Assembly: GCA_963829835.1 (NCBI GenBank)
Contig: CAWHKC010000004.1
Location: forward strand, 434,001 to 498,000
Length of the DNA stretch: 64,000 nt
DNA from: Berkiella sp963829835
GTDB lineage: Bacteria; Pseudomonadota; Gammaproteobacteria; Berkiellales; Berkiellaceae
Direction: 5' to 3'
Part shown: piece by piece, positions 52,853 through 61,830 of the stretch
Layout of the letters: every line of letters begins with the position of its first letter
Numbering within the stretch: position 1 is the stretch's first letter
The notes under the pieces: model-generated
Database searches by the model: none
Told to the model about the DNA's origin: nothing
What the model saw: only the letters and a program-made list of their open reading frames with translations
Made by a program: the position numbers and the translations under genes

Positions 52853-54532
52853 ATGCGCATAGCAATAGCTCAATTAAACTACAAAATTGGTGATTTTGCT
52901 GGAAATTTTGCCAAAATTGAGCAAACCATTCGCGACAATGCAACGTCAGTTGATTTGTTTGTTTTTACTGAGCTTTGTCTTAGTGGATATTACCCCAAAG
53001 ATCTTATCGATCATGCAGGCTTTGTTGAAACTCAAAACCATTATTTACAAAAATGTCAGGATTTAACGCACGAACTTAATACAAGCATGGTTGTTGGATT
53101 TATCGCGCATAACAATGATAAAGGAAAGCCCTTTCATAATAGCTTATGCCTATTAAGGCGCGGCATGCGAGATTTTACCTACCACAAAAGATTGCTGCCA
53201 GTTTACAACATATTTGATGAAGCAAGACATTTTTCACCTGGTCAAGCAAGTGGGCTTTATGCTTTTGAACAGTTAAAAATGGGCTTTTTAATCTGTGAAG
53301 ATGGCTGGGCAGGGCTTGATAATTTTTCTTATGAATGCGATCCGGTGAATGATTTTATGCAAGACAATCTTGATTTAATCATTTGCATCAACGGCTCTCC
53401 CAGCAATATTGGCAAGCAGAAACTTCGCTATGAACTTTTTTCAACTATTGCAAAACGCGCATCGGCCCCTCTTCTATTTACGAATCAGATTGGCGGGAAT
53501 GACGATATTGTGTTTGATGGCAACAGTTTTGTGGTTGATAAAACAGGCTTGATGCTTGGAATTCTACCTTCTTTTGAAGAAGCTATTGGGACTCTTTCTT
53601 TGAATGATGACAAAATTGAATTAATTTCAGGTTTTAGCTTACCTAAGCCCATTTCTGATGTGGAACTGTTTTATCAACAAACCCTGTTAGGATTGAAAGA
53701 TTATGTTCGCAAGTGTGGTTTTAAAACAGTGGTTATTGGGGTTTCAGGGGGTATAGATAGCGCTTTAACTCTCGCTTTGGCTGTACAAGCTTTAGGACAT
53801 GAGAACGTGTTCGCATTAGCCATGCCCTCTCGTTATTCTTCAAAAGAAAGTCTCATTGATGCAAAAAAATTATGTGATAACTTTAACGTTAAAATGTTTA
53901 CACTCTCTATTGAAGAAGAATTCAGTTTAAGCTTAGCGCGTTTTGCTAATGTCTTTGGTGAGAAACCTTCCTCTATTACCGAGCAAAATATTCAAGCCCG
54001 CCTTCGCGGCAGAATGTTAATGGAATATTCCAATCAAACAGGTGCGCTTGTTCTATCGACCGGGAATAAAAGTGAGCTGAGTGTTGGCTACACCACACTT
54101 TACGGGGATATGACAGGTGGGTTTAATTTAATTGGCGATCTCTACAAAACCCAAGTTTATGAATTAGCCCATTATTTTAATCAACGCCATCCCAGTACCC
54201 AAATCCCAGCCTCATCACTGAATAAGGTGCCAAGCGCTGAATTGGCGCCTAATCAAAAAGACGCAGATACTTTACCTGAATATGCCATCCTTGATCCCAT
54301 CTTAAAACTCTACATAGAGGGCGATTTACTCCCCCCTGATGAGCTTAAACATTATCAAGAAATGGTTAAGGCTCTCTCCCCTGCTTTAATTAACCAAGTC
54401 CATTCCATGGTAGACCGGGCAGAGTTTAAGCGCAGGCAATCGGCCCCTATTATTCGCTTGCAACGCCGTGCTTTTGGCTATGGACGCCAATTGCCTATTG
54501 CAGCAACCTATCCTAGGAATTCTGTTCTATAG
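52853..54532 (+). CDS. nadE: Glutamine-dependent NAD+ synthetase
   Basis: 559 residues with two domains. Residues 1 to about 260 are a nitrilase-type glutaminase: Glu in FTELCLSGYYPKDL, Lys in YHKRLLPVYN and Cys in GFLICEDGW. Residues about 280-559 are the synthetase with the PP-loop VIGVSGGIDSALTLALA and LSTGNKSELSVGYTTLYGDM. It amidates NaAD to NAD+ using glutamine and ATP. Completes the route nicotinamide to NAD. Confidence 0.95.
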   Translation: MRIAIAQLNYKIGDFAGNFAKIEQTIRDNATSVDLFVFTELCLSGYYPKDLIDHAGFVETQNHYLQKCQDLTHELNTSMVVGFIAHNNDKGKPFHNSLCLLRRGMRDFTYHKRLLPVYNIFDEARHFSPGQASGLYAFEQLKMGFLICEDGWAGLDNFSYECDPVNDFMQDNLDLIICINGSPSNIGKQKLRYELFSTIAKRASAPLLFTNQIGGNDDIVFDGNSFVVDKTGLMLGILPSFEEAIGTLSLNDDKIELISGFSLPKPISDVELFYQQTLLGLKDYVRKCGFKTVVIGVSGGIDSALTLALAVQALGHENVFALAMPSRYSSKESLIDAKKLCDNFNVKMFTLSIEEEFSLSLARFANVFGEKPSSITEQNIQARLRGRMLMEYSNQTGALVLSTGNKSELSVGYTTLYGDMTGGFNLIGDLYKTQVYELAHYFNQRHPSTQIPASSLNKVPSAELAPNQKDADTLPEYAILDPILKLYIEGDLLPPDELKHYQEMVKALSPALINQVHSMVDRAEFKRRQSAPIIRLQRRAFGYGRQLPIAATYPRNSVL

Positions 54533-54538
54533 AATTTA

Positions 54539-54547
54539 TGTTATAAT
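54539..54547 (+). promoter_or_regulatory. Extended -10 promoter for the 54587 gene
   Basis: TGTTATAAT (TG at 54539-54540, TATAAT at 54542-54547) is a consensus extended -10, 40 nt before the start codon. No good -35 is seen, as usual for this class. Confidence 0.6.
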
Positions 54548-54586
54548 GCGTTCCAACTTGCATTTATAAAGAAAATCCGTGTAGTT

Positions 54587-55759
54587 ATGCTAAAAGCCCC
54601 CAGTAAGAAAATACCATTGGATGAGAGAGCTTATCGCCCGGGCGGGGATAATCCTAGAACGGATTATAATCCATCACCTTTTTCAATATTTCCATTCATG
54701 GACAGCGATGCCTCTCCTGCAAAAAAGGCCGTATTGATCAATACCACGAACACGCGTGTTGAATTTGAATCTGATCAGTTATCTACACCCACAAAAAAAC
54801 GTCATACCACTTTAATTTCGCCATCAAAATGCACACTTTCAACGCCTGAAAAAGGTCCTCACACTTCTTATGTGACAACGCCCAAAGGCTCAAAATTGCT
54901 GGCATCAAGGATGATCGATTGTGATGATGGTGCAATGGGTTTATTTATTTCAGAAGATAAAGTCAAAAGAACGGTATTAACTATTCCAGCCAAGCCATCC
55001 TCTTGGAAGTCGCCCGTGCCTAAAGCGGATATGGGGGGAATGATTGATATAGAGATTACTAAAAAATCAATCCAAGATACTGAAAAATTAGTACGTAAAC
55101 GTAAACGCGAAGGCCTTGACCCTCGTGGCAAATCTCAAAATAAGACGATGGGGACTCCTGCCACAACAGCGATGCGCAAAGTGGGTATTGATGTACCTGA
55201 TGGCACTGGCCAACATGCCCATTTTATTCCTTTTAGCTTCATTGGCGATAAAGGACAATGCGTAGCTAATTTAGGTATTGGAACGCGTTATGCAAATGCG
55301 GCAATGGAACTTGTTAATCCTGCCATTAAGCGACTGTTGTATAAGAAAAAAAATGCATTACCCGCAGTTTATCTTAGTGCCATTCCCGAATGGGTACCTG
55401 GATTTGAGCATATTCGTCTTTTAAAACGCATCACCTATATCATAAAAGATGCGCCTGGCAATACTTTTAAGCGCAGTGCAAAAATAACATTCGATATGCT
55501 TACCATGGAACGTGTTTGTTTAACGGATGTACTCCCCATTCGAAAATTTATTATCAATAAATTTTCCAATAAACCTTCTCCAACTTCCAAAGGTATCCAC
55601 AAAGAAAACGATGATATTTTACTCAAGCCTGCAAAAAGCATAACTTTCAGATTCAATCAAAGATTAAAAGAGCTCGAAGATTCTCCGCCTTCTTCGCCTA
55701 GCAAAAACAAAGCTCCCACTCATTCCCCCAGAAGCATTGGAATTCTGCATAAAGTTTAA
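54587..55759 (+). CDS. Effector-like protein with S/T-P motifs and basic cluster; possible nuclease-like core
   Basis: 390 residues, no known family recognised. Residues 1-150 are probably disordered and rich in S/T-P next to K/R (STPTKKRH, ISPSKC, STPEKG, TTPKGSK, KSPVPK), like proline-directed kinase sites. RKRKRE at about 169-174 resembles a nuclear localisation signal. The core about 205-290 (GTGQHAHFIPFSF, then NLGIGTRYANAAMELVNPAI) has a His-x-His followed by Asn and a helix, reminiscent of beta-beta-alpha-metal DNA/RNA nucleases, but this is a weak likeness. The tail is again S/P-rich (DSPPSSPSKNKAP). Single gene. Confidence 0.55.
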   Translation: MLKAPSKKIPLDERAYRPGGDNPRTDYNPSPFSIFPFMDSDASPAKKAVLINTTNTRVEFESDQLSTPTKKRHTTLISPSKCTLSTPEKGPHTSYVTTPKGSKLLASRMIDCDDGAMGLFISEDKVKRTVLTIPAKPSSWKSPVPKADMGGMIDIEITKKSIQDTEKLVRKRKREGLDPRGKSQNKTMGTPATTAMRKVGIDVPDGTGQHAHFIPFSFIGDKGQCVANLGIGTRYANAAMELVNPAIKRLLYKKKNALPAVYLSAIPEWVPGFEHIRLLKRITYIIKDAPGNTFKRSAKITFDMLTMERVCLTDVLPIRKFIINKFSNKPSPTSKGIHKENDDILLKPAKSITFRFNQRLKELEDSPPSSPSKNKAPTHSPRSIGILHKV

Positions 55760-55854
55760 AAAACTGTTTTTTTATGCGGTGCCCTTAAGATTTTAAGCCA
55801 CAATTTTGCTATACCTTAGTAAATGATCTCCTGTGCGTTTTGAAAAGGCACAAA

Positions 55855-56823
55855 ATGACCTTTGCAAAAAACATTTTACAATGTATCGGAAATACTCCTT
55901 TAGTAAAATTAAACCATTGTGTCGGTAAAAATGCCGCAACTGTGCTTGTAAAATGTGAATTTATGAATCCCAGTGGCTCTATCAAAGACCGAATGGCGCT
56001 TTACATTATTGAACAAGCAGAAAAAACCGGAAAATTAAAACCTGGCGGCGTCATCGTTGAAAACACTTCTGGTAATACGGGGTTATCATTAGCCATGATA
56101 GCCGCGGTGAAGGGATATCGTTGCATATTTACACTACCTGATAAAATGAGCTCAGAAAAAATTAATATGCTCAAGGCTTTTGGGGCTGAAGTGGTGGTAA
56201 CACCTACCGATGTGCCAGGTGATTCTCCAGATCATTATGTTGAACGAGCTAAGCAAATTGCACGTACAACCAAAGATTCCTTTTATGTTAATCAATATCA
56301 CAATCAAGACAATATAGCAGCGCATTATCATTCAACTGCCCCTGAAATCTGGGAGCAAACACACAGTAAATTTGATGCTTTTGTCGCAGGCACGGGGACT
56401 GGTGGCACCATTTCTGGTGTCGGACGTTTTATCAAAGAAAGAACCAATAAAATTAAAATTATTGGCGTTGATCCCATAGGCAGCATTCATTATGATTATT
56501 TCTATTCGAAAAAATTAGTCGAACCTAAAGTGTATAAAGTGGAAGGCATTGGCGAAGATATCATTTGCGGTGCTTTAGATTTTTCGGTTGTTGACGAGAT
56601 GCGACAAACAAATGATAATCAAGCGTTCACTATGGCAAGAGACCTTGTGCGTAAAGAAGGGCTTTTTTGCGGCGGTTCCTCTGGGGCTATTGTGCATGCG
56701 GCTTGTGAAGTGGCAGAAGAATTGGGTCCTGGAAAAACGGTGGTCACATTACTAACCGACTCGGGGTCGCGTTATATTTCCAAATTCTTTAATGATAACT
56801 GGATGAAAGAAAACGGGTTTTAA
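55855..56823 (+). CDS. Cystathionine beta-synthase (no CBS regulatory domains)
   Basis: 322 residues from ATG 55855; an in-frame ATG at 55840 is also possible. Fold-type II PLP enzyme: PLP lysine in NPSGSIKDRMALYII, asparagine loop ENTSGNTGLSLAMIAA, and GTGTGGTISGVGRFIKE for the phosphate. VEGIGEDIICGALDFSVVDE and LLTDSGSRYISKFFNDNWM match cystathionine beta-synthase better than CysK/CysM. It condenses homocysteine with serine. The start of the cystathionine gamma-lyase gene abuts its stop (TAAATG). Confidence 0.85.
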   Translation: MTFAKNILQCIGNTPLVKLNHCVGKNAATVLVKCEFMNPSGSIKDRMALYIIEQAEKTGKLKPGGVIVENTSGNTGLSLAMIAAVKGYRCIFTLPDKMSSEKINMLKAFGAEVVVTPTDVPGDSPDHYVERAKQIARTTKDSFYVNQYHNQDNIAAHYHSTAPEIWEQTHSKFDAFVAGTGTGGTISGVGRFIKERTNKIKIIGVDPIGSIHYDYFYSKKLVEPKVYKVEGIGEDIICGALDFSVVDEMRQTNDNQAFTMARDLVRKEGLFCGGSSGAIVHAACEVAEELGPGKTVVTLLTDSGSRYISKFFNDNWMKENGF

Positions 56824-57999
56824 ATGGACAAGAAAGCAAACGACAATCACAAACATTTTGGCACTAAAGCAATTCATGCCGGCTATGAAAATGATGCGAC
56901 AGGCTCTGTGATGCCACCCATTTATTTTACCTCTACCTATGCACAAACAAGTCCAGGCGTCCCGGTTGGAAAATATGAATATTCTCGTACCGCCAATCCC
57001 ACTCGAGACGTGCTGCAAGCTAATTTGGCTGCACTTGAAAATGGAAAATATGGCCTGTGTTTTGCTTCAGGATGTGCGGCATTTAATACTTTGCTACAAA
57101 CATTATCTCCTGGTAGTCATGTCATTGTAAGCGATGATGTTTATGGCGGAACATTGCGTTTGTTGGCGAAAGTCTTTTTACAATGGGGCATTACTTACAC
57201 CCAATGCGATATGACATCCTTGAAAGAAGTTGCCGCAGCTTATACCCCACAAACAAGATTAGTGTGGCTAGAAACTCCCTCAAACCCCTTATTAAAAATC
57301 ATTGATATCGCTGCTATTGCTGAAATTAATAAAAATCAAAAGCAACGTGCGATCTTGGCAGTCGATAACACCTTTGCAACGCCCTATTTACAAACCCCGC
57401 TTCATTTAGGGGCTGATCTGGTTTGTCATTCCACCACGAAATATATAGGTGGTCATTCCGATGTGATTGGTGGCGCCTTAATTCTAAATGATCAAACACT
57501 GGCAGATCAGCTTTATTTTTTGCAAAATGCCACCGGCGCTGTTCCTAGCCCCATGGATTGTTTTTTACTGATCCGTTCGATTAAAACCTTACATGTACGC
57601 ATGCAAGCCCATTGTGATAATGCGATGCATATCGCCGAATTTTTAAGCTCACATCCCAAAATCAAAAAAGTCATTTATCCTGGATTAAGCTCACATCCTC
57701 AACATGTGCTCGCAGAACAACAAATGCGTGATTTTGGCGGCATGATTAGCGTAATTTTGGATGGCAACATTGATGATGTCGTGCGCTTTATGAATGGTTT
57801 AAATATCTTTACACTAGCGGAGTCATTGGGCGGTGTTGAATCCCTAATCGAACACCCAACCGTTATGACTCATGCGGCAATTCCTGCGCACCATCGCCAA
57901 AAGATTGGTATTGAAGATAGTTTAGTGAGAATCTCAGTGGGACTCGAAGATGTGCAAGACTTGATTGATGATTTAAAGCGCGCTTTGAGTGCGTGGTAA
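56824..57999 (+). CDS. Cystathionine gamma-lyase (or gamma-synthase family)
   Basis: 391 residues, Cys/Met-metabolism PLP family. Motifs: FGTKAIHAGYENDATGSVMP, EYSRTANPTRDVLQ, YGGTLRLL and the PLP lysine in VCHSTTKYIGGHSDVIGGAL. C-terminal LAESLGGVESLIEHPTVMTH and VRISVGLEDVQDLIDDL. Paired with cystathionine beta-synthase it would split cystathionine into cysteine, 2-oxobutyrate and ammonia (reverse transsulfuration). Gamma-synthase cannot be excluded by sequence alone, but the partner gene favours the lyase. Confidence 0.88.
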   Translation: MDKKANDNHKHFGTKAIHAGYENDATGSVMPPIYFTSTYAQTSPGVPVGKYEYSRTANPTRDVLQANLAALENGKYGLCFASGCAAFNTLLQTLSPGSHVIVSDDVYGGTLRLLAKVFLQWGITYTQCDMTSLKEVAAAYTPQTRLVWLETPSNPLLKIIDIAAIAEINKNQKQRAILAVDNTFATPYLQTPLHLGADLVCHSTTKYIGGHSDVIGGALILNDQTLADQLYFLQNATGAVPSPMDCFLLIRSIKTLHVRMQAHCDNAMHIAEFLSSHPKIKKVIYPGLSSHPQHVLAEQQMRDFGGMISVILDGNIDDVVRFMNGLNIFTLAESLGGVESLIEHPTVMTHAAIPAHHRQKIGIEDSLVRISVGLEDVQDLIDDLKRALSAW

Positions 58000-58208
58000 A
58001 TCCCTCTCATCTTGTCTTTTCTGCCACTGAGTCAACCCAATGTTTTTTATGACATGACTTTCTACCACTTCCAGTAGTATTTTGGCTTCTACATTTTGTG
58101 ATGGGTCTTCTCGATAGGAATGAATCGAGAACTGGCTTATGAATCCCGCCTAGTTTTAATTAATAAACAGGTCTATCACCTACACACTTTTATGAAGGAG
58201 GATAGATC

Positions 58209-59084
58209 ATGTCTTTAACATTTCCAGTAGGTAATCTTCTACCTGAAGTTTTGGCGCTTATTTTTTCTCAGTCTAGTACCAAGGCAGTATTAAAAGCGGA
58301 ATCGGTAAATAAGCATTGGCATAAAGTTGCCAATCAACCGATTGTGTGGCAAAACTTAATTAGACAACATTGCCCCTATTTAATGACAGAAAAGAATGCA
58401 GAATATCTAAAAGATCCGAAAGCCTTATATAAATCTGAGTTTGGAATTAAAGCGATCGAAAGACACTACAAATATATTGTAGCTGCTGAAAATGGACGTA
58501 TTGACGTACTCCAAGCCTTGTTAACGCAACCTGGCCCTCAGATCTCAGCTGAAAATAAAGGTGTTTTTCTGGCAAGAGCAGCCAAAGCTGGGGATCTTAA
58601 TCAAGTTCAAGTATTGTTAACAAATGCTGGTGATGAAATATCAGCTAATGATAAATATTTTGCATTACTTGCGGCAACGACATCTTATGGGATTAATGTG
58701 ATAGACATAGTCAGAGTCTTGCTAACACAAATTACAGCTAAGAAAAAAGGTAAAGCGCTAGAAGAATGTGTTCTGAGTTTTCCGTCGCCCACTACCGAAG
58801 TAGTCCAAGAATTATCAAAAGGCGTTGATATCTCATACATCATCAAGGCATTAAAAAATCTCACCGCTTACCATCGTCAAGACCGCGTAGATGCCATTTT
58901 ATCGCAACGTGGCCATGAACTTTCCCCTGCGCAACTAGTAGAAGCATTAGGCACAAATGGCGCCAGAGATTATCGCGCTTCTAAGCGCAATATTGCTAGA
59001 AGCTTAGCTTTAGAAAGAACAGGTGAACTGAATAATCAAGAAGATGATGAAGCGCAACCTGATAGAAAACGCCCTAGAAATTGA
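58209..59084 (+). CDS. F-box protein, tandem array copy 1
   Basis: 291 residues. Residues about 8-55 are a clear F-box: NLLPEVLALIFSQSSTKAVL then ESVNKHWHKVANQPIVWQNL (LP, IF, V-x-K-x-W, W-x-x-L). Residues about 90-200 hold ankyrin-like helix pairs (AAENGRIDVLQALLTQPG, RAAKAGDLNQVQVLLTNAG). The C-terminal module SQRGHELSPAQLVEALG to ARSLALERTGE is shared by copies 1-3 and largely by 5. The end, EDDEAQPDRKRPRN, is acidic then basic and fits a nuclear localisation signal. GGAGGATAGATC precedes the ATG. First of five. Confidence 0.8.
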   Translation: MSLTFPVGNLLPEVLALIFSQSSTKAVLKAESVNKHWHKVANQPIVWQNLIRQHCPYLMTEKNAEYLKDPKALYKSEFGIKAIERHYKYIVAAENGRIDVLQALLTQPGPQISAENKGVFLARAAKAGDLNQVQVLLTNAGDEISANDKYFALLAATTSYGINVIDIVRVLLTQITAKKKGKALEECVLSFPSPTTEVVQELSKGVDISYIIKALKNLTAYHRQDRVDAILSQRGHELSPAQLVEALGTNGARDYRASKRNIARSLALERTGELNNQEDDEAQPDRKRPRN

Positions 59085-59106
59085 TAATGAAAAGAGAGGA
59101 TAGATC

Positions 59107-59991
59107 ATGTCTATAACATTTACATCCGAAAATTTACCAGCTGAAGTTTTGACGCTTGTTTTTTCTCATTCAAGTTCGAAAGAATTATTGTTAACAGGAC
59201 AATTGTTAAATAAACATTGGCATCGCGTTGCGAATCAACCGATAGTGTGGCAGAGATTTATTAGACGAGAATGCCCCGATATAATGGAAGATACAAAAGT
59301 ACAATACCTAAACGATCCCAAAGGCTTATATATATCTGAGGTTAACAATCTTGATAGAAAAACATGGAGATTTGATAATGCTGTTGCTAGGAGTAATATT
59401 GATATGGTCCAATCATTATTAACCCAACCTGGTCCAAAGATTCCAGCTCAGTATAAACGGAAGGCGCTGAACCACGCAACCTTAGCCTATGTAGCGGATC
59501 ATAATGTAGTCCAAGCTTTATTAACACTTGCTGGCCAGCAAATTTCCCCTAATGATAAATATAACGCGCTACTTGGTGCTGTGACCCCATGGACTAATCC
59601 GTCTCTTAATGCAATTCATGTGGTCCGAACCTTGTTGACACAAATTTCAGTTACGGAAAAAGGTAAAGCGCTGGTGGAGTCCATTACTTCGACTTCAAGT
59701 GCCGAAGTAGTCCAAGAATTATTAAAAGGCGTCGATGTCTCATATGTTATTGAGGCATTAAAGCGAGGTATTGAACACCACCGCCAAGACCGTGTAAACG
59801 CTATTTTATCTCAACGTGGCCATGAACTTTCCCATCCGCAACTAATAGAAGCATTAGGTACAAATGGTGCGATAGATTATCGCGCTTCTAAGCGCAATAT
59901 TGCTAGAAGCTTAGCCTTAGAAGGTGCAGGTGAATTGAATAATCAAGAAGATGATGAAGTGCAAACTGCTAGGAAGCGTCCTAGAAATTGA
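59107..59991 (+). CDS. F-box protein, tandem array copy 2
   Basis: 294 residues. F-box at about 8-55: NLPAEVLTLVFSHSSSKELL then QLLNKHWHRVANQPIVWQRF; the first part diverges from copy 1. Ankyrin-like part: NAVARSNIDMVQSLLTQPGP and NVVQALLTLAGQQISPNDKY. The block EVVQELLKGVDVSYVIEALK is nearly identical to copy 4. It ends DDEVQTARKRPRN. The 22-nt spacer to copy 1 repeats the ribosome binding site GAGAGGATAGATC. F-box would bind Skp1 in a host; target unknown. Confidence 0.8.
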   Translation: MSITFTSENLPAEVLTLVFSHSSSKELLLTGQLLNKHWHRVANQPIVWQRFIRRECPDIMEDTKVQYLNDPKGLYISEVNNLDRKTWRFDNAVARSNIDMVQSLLTQPGPKIPAQYKRKALNHATLAYVADHNVVQALLTLAGQQISPNDKYNALLGAVTPWTNPSLNAIHVVRTLLTQISVTEKGKALVESITSTSSAEVVQELLKGVDVSYVIEALKRGIEHHRQDRVNAILSQRGHELSHPQLIEALGTNGAIDYRASKRNIARSLALEGAGELNNQEDDEVQTARKRPRN

Positions 59992-60013
59992 TAATGAAAA
60001 GAGAGGATAGATC

Positions 60014-60913
60014 ATGTCTTTAACATTTCCAGCAGATAATCTTCTACCTGAAGTTTTGGGGCTTATTTTTTCTCAGTCTAGTGCCAAAGCAGTATTAAAA
60101 GCGGAATCGGTAAATAAGCATTGGCATAAAGTTGCGAATCAACCTGCCATATGGCAAAGCTTAATTAGACAACATTGTCCCTATTTAATGGCTGAAAAGA
60201 ATGCAGAATATCTAAAAGATCCGAAAGCCTTATATAAATCTGAGTTTGCAATTTCAGCGTACGAAAAGTACATCAAATATAATGAAGCTGCTATCAATCG
60301 ACGTATTGACATACTCCAAGCCTTGTTAACGCAACCTGGCCCACAGATCCCAGCAAAATGTAAAGGTGATTTTCTGGAAAGAGCAGCCAGGGCTGGGGAT
60401 CTTAGTCAAGTGCAAGCACTTTTAACACATGCTGGTCATGACATTCCACTTAAAGCTAAACTTTTAGCAGGGTTTGTGTCATTGAGTCAGGACAATGTTA
60501 ACTTAGCCCGAGAATTGATGACACAAACTCCATACGAAGATACGCAAAACTCTTTAGCACAAGCTTCAGCCCAGGATAAAGGTAATGCACTTTTGGAATC
60601 TATTTCCAGTCCAGTTCACGCCCAAGTTATACAAGAGTTATCAAAAAACGTTGATATCGCATACATTATTTTGGCATTAAGACGTGCCATTGATTTCAAT
60701 CGTCAAGACTACGTAAATGCTATTTTATCTCAACGTGGCCATGAACTTACCCCTGCCCAACAGATAGAAGCTTTAGGCACAAATGGTGCGAGAGATTATC
60801 GAGCTTCTAAGCGCAGTATTGCTAGAAGCTTAGCTTTAGAAAGAACAGGTGAATTGAATAATCAAGAAGATGATGAAGTGCAAACTGCTAGAAAGCGTCC
60901 TAGAAATAGATAA
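60014..60913 (+). CDS. F-box protein, tandem array copy 3
   Basis: 299 residues. The N-terminal half is nearly the same as copy 1 (NLLPEVLGLIFSQSSAKAVL, KADPKALYKSEF-like region), while its middle, GNALLESISSPVHAQVIQEL with VDIAYIILALRRAID, is shared with copy 5 instead. A stretch around residues 160-190 (LMTQTPYEDTQNSLAQASAQ) is its own. Ankyrin-like helices and the C-terminal SQRGHELTPAQQIEALG module are kept. It ends ARKRPRNR. Same short spacer and ribosome binding site. Confidence 0.8.
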   Translation: MSLTFPADNLLPEVLGLIFSQSSAKAVLKAESVNKHWHKVANQPAIWQSLIRQHCPYLMAEKNAEYLKDPKALYKSEFAISAYEKYIKYNEAAINRRIDILQALLTQPGPQIPAKCKGDFLERAARAGDLSQVQALLTHAGHDIPLKAKLLAGFVSLSQDNVNLARELMTQTPYEDTQNSLAQASAQDKGNALLESISSPVHAQVIQELSKNVDIAYIILALRRAIDFNRQDYVNAILSQRGHELTPAQQIEALGTNGARDYRASKRSIARSLALERTGELNNQEDDEVQTARKRPRNR

Positions 60914-60932
60914 TAAAAAACGAGGATAGATC

Positions 60933-61811
60933 ATGTCTTTAACATTTCCAGCAGGTAATCTTCTACCTGAAGTTTTGGCGCTTATTTTTTCTCAGTCTAG
61001 TACCAAAACAGTATTAAAAGCGGAATCGGTGAATAAGCATTGGCATCGCGTTGCGAATCAACCTGCCGTATGGCAAAGCTTAATTAGAAAACATTGTCCG
61101 TATCTAATGGCTGAAAAGAATGCAAAATATCTAAAAGATCCGAAAGCCTTGTATAAATCTGAGTTTAACGATATTAAATATAAAGAATGGAGACTTAGTA
61201 ATGCTGCTTATTTGGGTGATATTGACATGGTCCAATCGTTATTATCCCAACCTGGTCCACAATGTTCAGCTGATAATAAAGGTTTAATGCTGTACCGAGC
61301 TGCCTTTGCAGGGGATCATAATTTAATCCAAGCTCTATTAACACTTCCTGGCCAGCAAATTTCCGCTGCACATAAATATGACGCACTATATCATGCTGCG
61401 ACATCATGGTTTTTGCCGCCACTTAAAGCAATTCATGTGATCCGAGTCTTGTTAACACAAATTTCAGTTAAGGACACTGGTAAAGCGCTGATGGCGTCAA
61501 TTCGCTCGAGTTCAAGTGTTGAAGTAGTCCAGGAATTATTAAAAGGCGTCGATGTCTCATATGTTATTGAGGCATTAAAGCAAGCTGTTGAACACCACCG
61601 CCAAGAGCGTGTAAACGCTATTTTATCTCAACGTGGCCATGAACTTACCCATGCGCAACTAGTAGAAGCCTTAGGCACAGATGGTGCGAGAAATTATCAA
61701 GCTTCTAAACGCACCATCACGGAAATCTTAAGCATAGAAAATGCTGAGGGATCAAATAATCCAGATGTTGAAGATGCGCAACCTGCTAGAAAACGTCCTA
61801 GAAATAGATAA
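60933..61811 (+). CDS. F-box protein, tandem array copy 4
   Basis: 292 residues. F-box and following about 70 residues match copies 1 and 3 (NLLPEVLALIFSQSSTKTVL), but residues about 85-240 match copy 2 (YLGDIDMVQSLLSQPGPQ, IQALLTLPGQQISAAHKYDA, VVQELLKGVDVSYVIEALKQ). The end differs from others (TITEILSIENAEGSNNPDVE) before the common ARKRPRNR. The chimeric pattern suggests recombination between copies. Spacer of 19 nt with GAGGATAGATC. Confidence 0.8.
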   Translation: MSLTFPAGNLLPEVLALIFSQSSTKTVLKAESVNKHWHRVANQPAVWQSLIRKHCPYLMAEKNAKYLKDPKALYKSEFNDIKYKEWRLSNAAYLGDIDMVQSLLSQPGPQCSADNKGLMLYRAAFAGDHNLIQALLTLPGQQISAAHKYDALYHAATSWFLPPLKAIHVIRVLLTQISVKDTGKALMASIRSSSSVEVVQELLKGVDVSYVIEALKQAVEHHRQERVNAILSQRGHELTHAQLVEALGTDGARNYQASKRTITEILSIENAEGSNNPDVEDAQPARKRPRNR

Positions 61812-61830
61812 TGAAAAGCGAGAATAGATC

